The notes below the pieces were generated by a model, which had not been told where the DNA came from, did not search any database, and saw only the letters and a list, made by a program, of their open reading frames with translations. Below are positions 27,209 to 34,638 of a DNA stretch of 64,000 nt, one piece after another. This stretch comes from Uliginosibacterium sp. 31-16 (GTDB taxonomy: Bacteria; Pseudomonadota; Gammaproteobacteria; Burkholderiales; Rhodocyclaceae): contig NZ_JAVALZ010000001.1 of the NCBI RefSeq assembly GCF_030730865.1, positions 1,488,001 through 1,552,000 on the forward strand. The letters are read 5' to 3'. Positions within the stretch are counted from its first letter, which is position 1, and each line of letters starts with the position of its first letter. The position numbers and the translations under genes are program-made.

Positions 27209-28246
27209 CTAGGTGTCGAGCATGTCCCACTCGTCGCCGAGCATCCAGCGGATCGCGGATAGCTTACCGTTGATCATGCCCCACTCGAAGTCATCCCATG
27301 GGCCGCACTTCGCTCTACCAAGCCGCTTCATGGTGTCAGCCGCCGACGCTTTCGCACCGTCGAATACCGAGTCTATGATATGTGTTTGGTTGTTCGAGCC
27401 GGCCTTGACCCATTCGTCGCGCGTGACAACCTTAATCTTCCCGCTCTTGACATCCCAGCGCAGGTTCATGTGTCGGTTGTACCAGACTTGCTCGGTTAGC
27501 TCATCCATAGCCGCGACCATCTCACTTAGGCCGCGCGGCTCAAATTCGTAACCCATCGCCTTCAGCACGTCTGGTTCAAGATAGATACCATCGATTTTAC
27601 GAATCAGGTCGGCGAGCGTGATGAAATACAGCGACTTGATTTTGCTGAATCCTGCAGCCAGATCCACGTGCGGTTCCTTCTGGTTCCCGCCAACAAGGCT
27701 GAAGTCGCTCTTGTTGTGCGTAACGAAGGCAAACCGCTCACGCGGTTTGCCTGACTGCACTGCTTCGAAGTAGGTTTCCACCAACATTGCATCGGCAATG
27801 CTGTTCTTGTTCTCGTGATGGCATGGCGCTTTCCGGCTCAATGCACGCTCTGCCGCTTTAAGTTTCGCGGCGTCACTCGTCTTTAGCAGGGTGCCAGCGC
27901 ATAGCAATTTCTCAATCCGATCGAGCGCGCTCTTGGTGGCAGCGCCCTTGATCGGGATGCTGTGGTCAAGGTCTGACAGGTACTCGAGTACTTGATCCTT
28001 TTTCGCGTCATTCGATGCATTTCTGACGGCTTCCTTCACGAGATTGAAATGTGAACTCAGGCTCTTGACACTCCTCGCTGCTACCCGCTCCCGGTTCGCT
28101 CTGAACTCCTCGAGCACAAGCTGGGGCACAAGCAGAGCGATCTTGTCATCGTCCACGAGCGCCTGAAGAATCTCAACAAGCGGTGTCTGCCGCTGATTCT
28201 CAGCAAGGTCGAGCCAGACGCTCGTATCAATTAAGACGTTGAACAT
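27209..28246 (-). CDS. PIN-domain protein with long C-terminal region
   Basis: A 345-residue protein. The N-terminal half is a PIN (PilT N-terminal) nuclease-type domain: 'MFNVLIDTSVWLDLAENQRQ' (Asp7), 'LVLEEFRANRE' (Glu46/47), 'SIADAMLVETYFEAV' (Asp152) and 'FAFVTHNKSDFS' (Asp181) supply the acidic metal-binding residues. The C-terminal ~140 residues ('EPRGLSEMVAAMDELTEQVW' onward) are not recognised. Codon use is less GC-rich than in neighbours, and the gene stands alone between two MITE-like elements, which suggests lateral transfer. No antitoxin gene is adjacent. A GTG three codons upstream (28255) is an alternative start. An RNase role is inferred from the fold. Confidence 0.8.
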   Translation of the reverse strand: MFNVLIDTSVWLDLAENQRQTPLVEILQALVDDDKIALLVPQLVLEEFRANRERVAARSVKSLSSHFNLVKEAVRNASNDAKKDQVLEYLSDLDHSIPIKGAATKSALDRIEKLLCAGTLLKTSDAAKLKAAERALSRKAPCHHENKNSIADAMLVETYFEAVQSGKPRERFAFVTHNKSDFSLVGGNQKEPHVDLAAGFSKIKSLYFITLADLIRKIDGIYLEPDVLKAMGYEFEPRGLSEMVAAMDELTEQVWYNRHMNLRWDVKSGKIKVVTRDEWVKAGSNNQTHIIDSVFDGAKASAADTMKRLGRAKCGPWDDFEWGMINGKLSAIRWMLGDEWDMLDT

Positions 28247-28328
28247 AAATTTCACCTGTCCGCCAGAGCCATGGTCAACTGAGTACGCTCGGTGTGCTGT
28301 GACTTCGTCATCGCTTCACGGAGGTCTT

Positions 28329-28405
28329 AATGAGCAAAGCGAATTGCGCCGTATGAATGTTTTCCCCTGCGGCAAAAAAATGGCGCAATTCCGCTTCGCT
28401 CCATT
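28329..28405. mobile_element. second MITE-like inverted-repeat element
   Basis: The left end AATGAGCAAAGCGAATTGCG and the right end (28382-28405, GGCGCAATTCCGCTTCGCTC then CATT) are imperfect inverted repeats of 22-24 bp enclosing about 30 bases. The element is AT-richer than its surroundings and includes a run of seven A. It lies just upstream of the PIN gene. Its ends differ from those of the 27074-27186 element. Confidence 0.5.
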
Positions 28406-28411
28406 GTTCCC

Positions 28412-28624
28412 TCAACGCTTGATCGAATAATCCTCTTCGATCTTGTCCTGGTAATAGCCGAACGGGGAGCTGCTGGCGAGGAAGCGGGTGGCGATTTCTT
28501 CGCCGACGTTGGTGTGCTGGATCACCTTGCCGGTGGAGAACTCGATTTCGAGGATGCGGCTGCTGCGCTCGTAGCCGGCGGATTTGATGCCGCCGCGGTT
28601 GATGGGTTTGCGTTCGATGGCCAT
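28412..28624 (-). CDS. KTSC-domain protein
   Basis: A 70-residue protein. 'KSAGYERSSRILEIEFSTGK' followed by a 'VIQHTNVGEEIATRFLASSS' segment and 'GYYQDKIEEDY' fits the KTSC domain, a small beta-rich fold of unknown function often found alone or beside RNA/DNA enzymes. ATG 28624 is supported by AGAGGAAA about 6 bases upstream. The longer frame upstream runs through palindromic element B and is not real. The role is unknown. Confidence 0.8.
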   Translation of the reverse strand: MAIERKPINRGGIKSAGYERSSRILEIEFSTGKVIQHTNVGEEIATRFLASSSPFGYYQDKIEEDYSIKR

Positions 28625-28645
28625 GGTGGTTTCCTCTGGAGGTGT

Positions 28646-28722
28646 CTGAAGAGCCGCATGTGGCGGACTTGTCGGAGCAGCCGTGCTGAAGAGTGCCAAG
28701 GGGCGCGGCTCTTCCGGCATGC
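28646..28722. repeat. palindromic element B
   Basis: Outer arms GAAGAGCCGC (28648-28657) and GCGGCTCTTC (28705-28714) are perfect. An inner CTGAAGAG-containing segment resembles the other copies, and the end carries GGCATGC. It separates the DUF2799 and KTSC genes. Confidence 0.75.
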
Positions 28723-28733
28723 TGCCCTGAAAC

Positions 28734-29279
28734 TCAGTACCGGAGCCGGTCTGCGCGCATCTCGCGGCGATGCAGATCGTCCCAGGCGAAATCGCGTTCC
28801 ATGCGCAGGCGGCTCATCTGGCCGCTGAGGTAGCGGACTTCGTCCTTGCTGTCGGCTCTGCGCAGGCGTTGTTCGAGCTCGCGCTGGTCGTTTTCCAGGC
28901 GTTCCAGACGCTGGCGCGCCAGATAGATGTCGCGGCCGATTTCGTAGCTGTTGAGGAAGCTGCCTTCGCTCCGGTCCGGGCAGACGCCGGCGTAGTGCTC
29001 GCCGCGCTTGCCGACGGCCAGGCCGTTGGTGGGCGTGCAGTAAAAGGCGATGCCGCGTTCGCGGCCCTCTTCATAGGCGCGCTGGTTGGGGTTGATGCCG
29101 AATTCGGTGCAGGCTTCGCGGTGCTCGTCCAGGCGGGCCAGTGGGCGGCCGTTCTGGCCATCGCGATAGCCGATGGCGCGCCAGTCACCATTGCGGCATT
29201 CCTGCTCGCTGAGCGTGGAGCAGGCACTCAGCAGGAGAGGGAGCAGACAGGACAGCCAGGGCAGGAAGCGGGCAGACAT
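28734..29279 (-). CDS. DUF2799 lipoprotein
   Basis: A 181-residue predicted outer-membrane or periplasmic lipoprotein. The signal 'FLPWLSCLLPLLLSACSTLS' contains the lipobox LLSAC, and the mature part begins with Cys. The DUF2799 region follows: 'CRNGDWRAIGYRDGQNGR', 'HREACTEFGINPNQRAYEEG', 'YCTPTNGLAVGKRGEHYAGV' and 'SYEIGRDIYLARQRLERLEN'. The C-terminal third is a charged coiled coil. The function of the family is unknown. Palindromic element B follows its stop. Confidence 0.85.
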   Translation of the reverse strand: MSARFLPWLSCLLPLLLSACSTLSEQECRNGDWRAIGYRDGQNGRPLARLDEHREACTEFGINPNQRAYEEGRERGIAFYCTPTNGLAVGKRGEHYAGVCPDRSEGSFLNSYEIGRDIYLARQRLERLENDQRELEQRLRRADSKDEVRYLSGQMSRLRMERDFAWDDLHRREMRADRLRY

Positions 29280-29346
29280 GGAATGACTCCAACGCAGACA
29301 GGTGCGAGTCTAACGCGGCACGCGCGCGAAAGGCTGACGTGAGTAC

Positions 29347-29739
29347 TCAGAGGGCAGGTGTCATGCACGCCAGACCGCGCTGCCGCCGCCCGCCTGCCGG
29401 GCTGGCTTCGGCGGCCCGGGTGATCAGGCTGCCCGCCAGAAAGCCCTGCACGATGCGCTGTGGGTCCGCTTCTTCCGTTACGCGCGTGTGGATGCCGCGC
29501 AAGGCGAGCTTGTCGCGGATGCCGACGCCGATGCTGCGTGCGATCAGCATATCCACGCCATCGAGCGGATGCGCTGCATCGGCCTGCAGCGCAAACAGGC
29601 TTTGCTGCGGGCTCAGATCGAGTCGCTGCGGTTCGCTGCCGGCAGGGGCGGCCAGATCAAAGATCAGGAAGTGCCGGCAGCGTCCGGCGTGCGGACTCAG
29701 GCTGTGGCGGTTTTGACAGGCGAGGGCGAGCCAGCGCAC
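29347..29739 (-). CDS. NifX/NifB-family protein (dinitrogenase iron-molybdenum cofactor domain)
   Basis: A protein of about 130 residues. 'VRWLALACQNRHSLSPHAGR' and 'CRHFLIFDL' correspond to the typical first strand and 'GHAGRCRHF' loop of NifX-like domains. Then come 'LDGVDMLIARSIGVGIRDKL', with a glycine-rich turn, and 'GFLAGSL'. These domains bind iron-sulfur-molybdenum-type clusters. No ATG exists, so I propose the GTG at 29739. The frame continues upstream, overlapping the preceding gene's end, and a CTG or TTG start there is possible. No nif genes are nearby, so nitrogen fixation is not implied. Confidence 0.72.
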   Translation of the reverse strand: MRWLALACQNRHSLSPHAGRCRHFLIFDLAAPAGSEPQRLDLSPQQSLFALQADAAHPLDGVDMLIARSIGVGIRDKLALRGIHTRVTEEADPQRIVQGFLAGSLITRAAEASPAGGRRQRGLACMTPAL

Positions 29740-29774
29740 CGGTGGCGGTGCGGGCTTCGCCCGGGTGCCAAGGA

Positions 29775-30317
29775 TCAGTGCGAGCAACCGCAGCCGCCGC
29801 TCTTGCGCCCCTGTCCGCCACAACCACCGGCACCGTGCTCATGGTTGTGACCCTTGCCGCCACAGCATTCGTGGTCGGGATTGTCGTGGCCCTTGCCACC
29901 ACAGCACTCGTGATCGTCGCCGTGGTTGGCGCCGCCGCAGCATTCATGATCGGCTGCATGATCGTGCCCGCCGCAGCATCCGCCGCCCGCGTGCTCGGGG
30001 TTGAAGAGCGGGGCGGCTTCGAGTTCGCCGGCACGGAACTGGGCCAGTGCGGCGGCGGCCGATTCGGCTTCGCAACCGAAGACCTGGATGCCGTTCTGCT
30101 GCAGCTGGAACAGCAGCTGCGGGTGGATTTCGCTGCACAGGATGCCCTGGATGCCGCTGACGATTTCTTCGCTGATGGCTTCGGGTTGGGCGCGGTCGAT
30201 GGCGTGGAAGACTTCGCTGTCACTGTCGAGGATCAGGAGGTGCTGGGCGGCGCCGAAGTCGGCTTCCAGAGCAGCGGCGAGGCCATCCGGTGTGGCGACG
30301 GGGATACAGAGTTTCAT
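29775..30317 (-). CDS. NifX-like protein with Cys/His-rich metal-binding tail
   Basis: A 180-residue protein. Residues 1-106 resemble the NifX/NifB cofactor-binding domain ('MKLCIPVATPDGLAAALEAD', 'IVSGIQGILCSEIHPQLL'). Residues 109-180 form a repetitive tail with 11 Cys and 12 His. The unit DHECCGG(A/K)xH occurs three times at about 12-residue spacing, after a GGGCCGGHDH block and before a Cys-Gly-rich end. Such a tail would bind several metal ions (Ni, Zn, Co, Fe or Mo unresolved). The start overlaps the DUF134 gene stop (ATGA). Confidence 0.82.
   Translation of the reverse strand: MKLCIPVATPDGLAAALEADFGAAQHLLILDSDSEVFHAIDRAQPEAISEEIVSGIQGILCSEIHPQLLFQLQQNGIQVFGCEAESAAAALAQFRAGELEAAPLFNPEHAGGGCCGGHDHAADHECCGGANHGDDHECCGGKGHDNPDHECCGGKGHNHEHGAGGCGGQGRKSGGCGCSH
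29778..29993. repeat. in-frame repeat region encoding the CCGG/His tail
   Basis: Three degenerate ~36-bp units encode DHECCGG-type blocks in the C-terminal part of the NifX-like gene, flanked by related Cys-His blocks. The repeats probably arose by in-frame duplication, and copy number may differ between strains. Confidence 0.7.
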
Positions 30318-30646
30318 GCGGGTTCCTTCAGGGCAGAAGATTGGGAAACGAGAGTGATGAGCGGCTGCGCCGGACTGGTGATGCGGAGCGCCTTGCCGTT
30401 GATGAGTGCATCGGCGATCTTGCGATGCGCGCGTTCGAGGATGTTGCCCACGGTCTGGCGCGAAACCCCCATGCGCACGGCGACATCGGCCTGATACAGG
30501 CCATCCAGATCGGCCAGGCGCAGGGCTTCAAGTTCGTCCAGCTCCAGCGCGACTTCATCCAGCGCGTGCAGCGGAACCCCGCGTGGCTTGAAGTAGTCTG
30601 AAACGGGTGCGCAACTGACGCAGCGCTGCTTGGGTGGGCGAGCCAT
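30314..30646 (-). CDS. DUF134 (UPF0251) DNA-binding protein
   Basis: A 110-residue helix-turn-helix protein. It starts 'MARPPKQRCVSCAP', the usual MxRPxKxR opening with a Cys-x2-Cys. The helix-turn-helix then reads 'ELDELEALRLADLDGLYQAD', 'VAVRMGVSRQTVGNILERAH' and 'RKIADALINGKAL', resembling sigma-70 region 4. DUF134 genes often precede NifX-like genes. It probably regulates the two genes below it, with which it forms an operon (ATGA overlap). ATG 30646 fits the family start. Confidence 0.9.
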   Translation of the reverse strand: MARPPKQRCVSCAPVSDYFKPRGVPLHALDEVALELDELEALRLADLDGLYQADVAVRMGVSRQTVGNILERAHRKIADALINGKALRITSPAQPLITLVSQSSALKEPA

Positions 30647-30756
30647 GGCAAACTTGATTATTGGCAAAAGCCAATTATGCAGGCTGCGCCAGAATGGCCG
30701 GGTTGATGTGGATCAGGCCGGACCTTCGGCCGCCCGATAATCGAGGAGACAGAAGC

Positions 30757-31071
30757 ATGAAACACATTCTGCTGACGGCACTGCTGGGGCTGGCCTGTGC
30801 GGGCGCTTCGGCCAAAACCGTGCTGATTGATGTGCGCACGCCGGAGGAGTTTGCGGCGGGCCATCTGGAGGGCGCGCTGAACATCGACCATCAGGTGATC
30901 AGCCAGCGCATCGGCATGGCCGGGGTGAGCAAGGACGACGAGGTGATCCTGTATTGCCGTTCGGGGCGTCGCTCCGCGCTGGCGCTGGAGTCGCTCAAGG
31001 GCCTGGGCTACAAGAAGCTGCAGAACTACGGCAGCATGGACGAAGCCCGCAAGAGACTGCAACAGAAGTAG
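30757..31071 (+). CDS. periplasmic single-domain rhodanese (PspE-like)
   Basis: A 104-residue protein. A signal peptide ('MKHILLTALLGLACAGASAK') is followed by one rhodanese domain with the active-site loop 'YCRSGRRSALALESLKGLGY' (Cys67), preceded by 'VLIDVRTPEEFAAGHLEGAL'. It would transfer sulfane sulfur in the periplasm. ATG 30757 is supported by GAGGAG 8-13 bases upstream; the longer upstream frame is not credible. It is divergent from the DUF134 gene, which starts 110 bases away. Its stop faces element C. Confidence 0.9.
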   Translation: MKHILLTALLGLACAGASAKTVLIDVRTPEEFAAGHLEGALNIDHQVISQRIGMAGVSKDDEVILYCRSGRRSALALESLKGLGYKKLQNYGSMDEARKRLQQK

Positions 31072-31081
31072 GCTGCAGACC

Positions 31082-31185
31082 CGCTTCTGGCGGGCGTCTT
31101 CAGCAGGCTATGCCGGAGAGGTGCATCAGAAGCGCCTGAGCAGGCGGCATGCCCGGAAAGACTTGCCGGGAGCGGCTCTTCAGGC
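31082..31185. repeat. palindromic element C (compound)
   Basis: The first part has arms CGCTTCTG (31082-31089) and CAGAAGCG (31127-31134) with an inner CTTCAGCA/GCCGGAGAG pair. The second part ends GCGGCTCTTCAGGC (31172-31185) after a GGCATGCCCGG segment like element D. It fills the gap between the convergent rhodanese and membrane protein genes and overlaps the last bases of the latter. Confidence 0.65.
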
Positions 31186-31512
31186 TTCCTTGCGTCTGCT
31201 GAACAGCGCGAACATCAGAAAGCCCCAGCCGGTGGCGTCGCAGGCGAAGCGGATGGCAGTGACCAGACCGATCACCAGGCTGATCTGCGGTCTGAAGCCG
31301 GCTTCGGCGACTGCGTCGACCATCCAGATATTCAGCCCGACCGAGATCAGCAGGCCGAGGATCAGGCAGCCGAAGCCCGCCAGGCACAGGCCGGATACGC
31401 GGGGATGCTGCTGCCAGCGCACAGCGGCGATGCAGATGCCCGTGGCGTAGACCAGAAACATGGGCAGGATGCTCAGCACCAGCCCCAGAAAACTGCCGAT
31501 ATTGCCGCCCAT
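31180..31512 (-). CDS. small four-helix membrane protein, unknown
   Basis: A 110-residue protein with hydrophobic segments around 'FLGLVLSILPMFLVYATGI', 'VSGLCLAGFGCLILGLLISV', 'QISLVIGLVTAIRFACDATG' and 'WGFLMFALF'. I do not recognise the family. ATG 31512 is supported by AAGGAA at good spacing. Its 3' end overlaps palindromic element C, which supplies the last codons. It lies 20 bases downstream of psd and may be co-transcribed with it. Confidence 0.7.
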   Translation of the reverse strand: MGGNIGSFLGLVLSILPMFLVYATGICIAAVRWQQHPRVSGLCLAGFGCLILGLLISVGLNIWMVDAVAEAGFRPQISLVIGLVTAIRFACDATGWGFLMFALFSRRKEA

Positions 31513-31532
31513 GGTTTTGTTTCCTTCTTGGC

Positions 31533-32387
31533 TCAGGCGGATGCGCCGACGCTCATGCACATGGCTTCACCCATGCGCAGCGCGCCGCCCGGCTGCCAGG
31601 CCGGGTTGAAGTCGCGCGTGGCCTTGGGAAAGAGCATCACCACGGTGGAGCCGAGCAGGAAACGGCCCATCTCGTCGCCCTGCTTCAGATCGATCTGCTG
31701 ACCTTCGTAGCGCCACTCGCGCACTTCCTTGCTGCGCGGCGGATTGACCTGGCCGTGCCACACCGTGGCCATGCTGCCGACAATCGTTGCGCCGACCAGC
31801 ACCAGCACGAAAGGCCCCTGCGCCGACTCGAACACGCAGACCACGCGCTCGTTGCGCGCGAAGAGGCCCGGCACGCCGCGGGCGGTGGTCGGATTCACCG
31901 AGAACAGCTCGCCCGGCACATGGATCATGCGGGTGAGGCGTCCGTCACAGGGCATGTGGATACGGTGGTAATCGCGCGGGCTGAGATACAGGGTGGCGAA
32001 ATCTCCATCCTGGAATTGCGCGGCCAGGGCGGCATCGCCACCGACCAGTGCGGTCGTCGAATAGCGGTGGCCCTTGGCCTGGAAGATCTGGTCGCGCTCG
32101 ATCTTGCCAAACTGGCTGATCGCGCCATCCACCGGGCAGACCAAGTCGGCAGCCGCCAGCGGGCGGGCGCCGGGCTTCAGCGCGCGGGTGAAGAAATCGT
32201 TGAAGCTGGCGTAGCTGGCGATGTCCGGGTTCGCCGCTTCAGCCATGTTCACCTGATAGCGGCCAACGAACCAGCGGATCACGCGGGTGGTGAGACCGCC
32301 CAGTTGTGCCGAGGCAAAGCGCCCGGCCAGTTCGGTCAGCGCCTGTTTGGGCAGAAGGTATTGCGGCAAGACGGCGAGACGGGACAC
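31533..32387 (-). CDS. psd: phosphatidylserine decarboxylase
   Basis: A 284-residue inner-membrane enzyme making phosphatidylethanolamine from phosphatidylserine. The self-cleavage motif LGST is present in 'MGRFLLGSTVVMLFPKAT', where Ser becomes the pyruvoyl group. 'DYHRIHMPCDGRL' contains the conserved His, and 'SFNDFFTRALKPGARP' the conserved phenylalanine-rich motif. It is full length for the proteobacterial short type and starts at ATG 32387. Confidence 0.96.
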   Translation of the reverse strand: MSRLAVLPQYLLPKQALTELAGRFASAQLGGLTTRVIRWFVGRYQVNMAEAANPDIASYASFNDFFTRALKPGARPLAAADLVCPVDGAISQFGKIERDQIFQAKGHRYSTTALVGGDAALAAQFQDGDFATLYLSPRDYHRIHMPCDGRLTRMIHVPGELFSVNPTTARGVPGLFARNERVVCVFESAQGPFVLVLVGATIVGSMATVWHGQVNPPRSKEVREWRYEGQQIDLKQGDEMGRFLLGSTVVMLFPKATRDFNPAWQPGGALRMGEAMCMSVGASA

Positions 32388-32538
32388 GGCGGATCCTGAG
32401 TAAAAGGGTTCAGGGGCGGATTGTAGGGCCTGCGGCGCCCGGATGGCGTATCCGGGCTTTGCGGCGGGGCCGTGATCGTCGGAGCGCAGGTGCGGCCCGG
32501 AATCCTTACGTACCCCTATTTACTCCGCTGACAGCCTC

Positions 32539-33825
32539 TCAGAAGAAGTAGCGGGCGTAAGCCTCGACGCGCATCGAGCTGCTCTTGGTGGGGAATTCCG
32601 CATTCGGCTGCCCGCCGAAGAAGATCACGCGGCTGCGCAGTTCCCAGTTGGCAAAGCCGGTGTAGCTGACTTCCGGCTGAAGCTGCCAGGAGCCGTCTTT
32701 CAGATTGGTCATCGCGGTGACGGAGGCGGCTCCGTATACCCAGTCAAACGGCTCGCTGACACTGGCTTTCAGATACAGGTAATCGGTGCCGGGATTGGCT
32801 TTGCCGTAGCCCGATTGCGCCACCGTGCGCGCCTTGCTGCTGAGGGCGGGTGATGCGCCGGGGGCGAGCGCCCGGTCGAGGAAAGCGTAGTAATCGTCGA
32901 GCTGATTGGCGCTGTAACCGGCGCCGTTGCGGTAGTACTCGGCGACCCAGGTGACTTCGCTTTTCGTCAGGTAGCGCAGGCCCAGCAGCCATGAGTTGAA
33001 ATTGATCTGGCCGCTGCTGGTGAGGCCGCTGGCGCTGACGGTGTTGCGCGGGGCATCCAGCGTACGCGCCCATTCGCCATGCACTTCCAGCGCGGGCGTG
33101 AGGTTGCGCGAGAAATCGATGCCGAAGGCCTCGGGCTTCGCGCCCTTGCCGCGCCACATCAGGTCGATGTCGGTATCAAAAGCCAGCAGGTAGAGTTTGG
33201 CCGCCGGGTTCAGATCCTCTTCGCGGCCGAAGTCGTTGTTCAGATTGTCGTTGGTCGGCACCACCATGCCGGTAAAGTTGATCGAGCTGACCGGGCCGCT
33301 GAAGCTGCGGGTCCACTCGCCGCTGGCCATCACGAAGCCTTCGCGACTGGCGGTCGGATCGGACGGGTCCTTCGGCCGTTCGACGAGGCCAACCGGGCTC
33401 CAGGCGTAGCCCTTTCCCCAGCGCTGCACGCGCTTGCCGATATCGAAACTCAGTTCCGGCCCGACGCTCCAGCGCAGGCCGCCTTCCATGACCTGGCCAT
33501 AGTTGGTGGTGTGCACTAGATCGTCGCCCTGATAACTGGCCTGGGCGCGCACATCGGCCGCCAGCGACTGGTAGTTGGCTTTGCCACTCAGTTCCAGTGT
33601 GCTGGTGCTGCGTTGCAGCCAGTCCTGCGCGGGTTCGCCGGGAAAGGCCAGCCGGTAGGCGGAGCTGTCGCCGCGCAGTTTCAGGGTTTCGAATTTCTGT
33701 TCGAGGTAGCCGTTGAATTCGTAAGGCTTCTTGTCGAACTCGCTGGCGTCGAACTTGAATTCCTCTTCGGCATTCGCCGTCATTGCGGCCAGCGCCAGAA
33801 GGATGGCGGCGGATGCCCTGATCAT
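32539..33825 (-). CDS. outer-membrane beta-barrel protein of an ABC/LolA-like operon
   Basis: A 428-residue protein with a signal peptide (about 1-19, ending 'TANA'). The remainder alternates polar and aromatic residues as in beta-barrels ('TSTLELSGKANYQSLAADVR', 'LSFDIGKRVQRWGKGYAWSP') and ends in Phe-Phe ('EAYARYFF'), the usual barrel C-terminal signature. I recognise no named family with certainty. It is the last gene of an operon with an ABC ATPase, an FtsX-type permease and a LolA-like protein, with an ATGA overlap to the latter. The operon likely moves a lipid or lipoprotein to, or through, the outer membrane. The substrate is unknown. Confidence 0.72.
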   Translation of the reverse strand: MIRASAAILLALAAMTANAEEEFKFDASEFDKKPYEFNGYLEQKFETLKLRGDSSAYRLAFPGEPAQDWLQRSTSTLELSGKANYQSLAADVRAQASYQGDDLVHTTNYGQVMEGGLRWSVGPELSFDIGKRVQRWGKGYAWSPVGLVERPKDPSDPTASREGFVMASGEWTRSFSGPVSSINFTGMVVPTNDNLNNDFGREEDLNPAAKLYLLAFDTDIDLMWRGKGAKPEAFGIDFSRNLTPALEVHGEWARTLDAPRNTVSASGLTSSGQINFNSWLLGLRYLTKSEVTWVAEYYRNGAGYSANQLDDYYAFLDRALAPGASPALSSKARTVAQSGYGKANPGTDYLYLKASVSEPFDWVYGAASVTAMTNLKDGSWQLQPEVSYTGFANWELRSRVIFFGGQPNAEFPTKSSSMRVEAYARYFF

Positions 33826-34565
33826 TTGCGCAACTCCTCCAGGCGCGACATGTAGCCCTGTGTGAACACTTCATCACTGACCACGCGCTTCTTCAGACCG
33901 GAATAGAGCATCACCGATTTGTAGCCCTTGTACAGCGGGCTGTCGGTTTCGACCGTCGCCGGACGCTTGATGCCGCCGCCGAAGTCTTTGATGTCCTTGA
34001 AACGCAAGGTCTTGATCAGCATGCCGGAGCTGGCAAACGCTTCGATTTCCAGCGGCAGCACGGTTTTTTTGTCGACCACCATCTTCAGCTGGTCGTAGGC
34101 CACTTCAGCGGTCTTGGCCTTCAGCTTGAGCAGGTAAGTGTCGCCTTGGTCCTCGGCGCTGGTGACGGTGTATTCCTCGGTGTAATCGATGCGCAGGATG
34201 TCGGCATTGCTGAACACGCCGCCGGTGATCGACTGCTGGCTGGTGATGCGCATCGGCTTGCCGACGCTGGGCACATAGAGCCACATGTTGTCGCCCTGGC
34301 GCAGGGTGCTGCGGCCCTTGTCGCTGGCGGGCGAGAGAAACAGTGCGGCGACGTTGTCCTTGCCCTTCTTCACCGAGAACAGCACGAATTCCTTCTTCGT
34401 GCCGTCCGGCTCGATGTTGATGAGCTTGCGATACATCTCGTAGCTCTCTGGCTCCAGATTGCGGTCCACCTTTTGCAGAATGGCAACGCCATCAATGGCG
34501 GACTGGCTCAGGGCCGAGGCGAACAAGGCCACGGCAGCGAGCGATAGGGCGATGAGTTTTTTCAT
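33822..34565 (-). CDS. LolA-like outer-membrane lipoprotein-sorting protein
   Basis: A 247-residue periplasmic protein. The signal peptide 'LIALSLAAVALFASALSQSA' is followed by a LolA/LolB-like beta-sheet domain: 'SYEMYRKLINIEPDGTKKEF', 'GDNMWLYVPSVGKPMRITSQ' and 'DQLKMVVDKKTVLPLEIEAF'. The family (outer membrane lipoprotein-sorting protein, PF17131-like) commonly sits beside ABC transporters of the LolCDE/MacB type. ATG 34565 has AGGAG upstream. It probably shuttles a hydrophobic cargo between the permease and the barrel protein. Palindromic element D lies between it and the permease. Confidence 0.85.
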   Translation of the reverse strand: MKKLIALSLAAVALFASALSQSAIDGVAILQKVDRNLEPESYEMYRKLINIEPDGTKKEFVLFSVKKGKDNVAALFLSPASDKGRSTLRQGDNMWLYVPSVGKPMRITSQQSITGGVFSNADILRIDYTEEYTVTSAEDQGDTYLLKLKAKTAEVAYDQLKMVVDKKTVLPLEIEAFASSGMLIKTLRFKDIKDFGGGIKRPATVETDSPLYKGYKSVMLYSGLKKRVVSDEVFTQGYMSRLEELRK

Positions 34566-34597
34566 GGTGGATCTCCTGATTCCTGGTGTGTGCGGCA

Positions 34598-34634
34598 TGC
34601 CCGGAGAGCCTGGCGCAGAGCGGCTCTCCAGGCA
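34598..34634. repeat. palindromic element D
   Basis: Arms TGCCCGGAGAGCC (34598-34610) and GGCTCTCCAGGCA (34622-34634) pair over 13 bp with one mismatch that is a wobble on one strand. The loop is 11 bases and reads TGGCGCAGAGC. It lies directly 3' of the permease gene and 5' of the LolA-like gene within an operon. Confidence 0.75.
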
Positions 34635-34638
34635 TATG

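Noticed and set aside
28239-28430. 63-codon plus-strand open frame between the PIN and KTSC genes
   Set aside because: It runs through the inverted-repeat element and overlaps the ends of both flanking genes; no coding signature.
29778-29993. Possible CRISPR-like or tandem DNA repeat array
   Set aside because: The repeats are in frame with a coding sequence, degenerate, without spacers, and explained by the CCGG/His protein repeats.
29347-30646. Nitrogen-fixation locus
   Set aside because: NifX-like domains occur in many non-diazotrophs and no nifHDK or nifENB genes are in the window.
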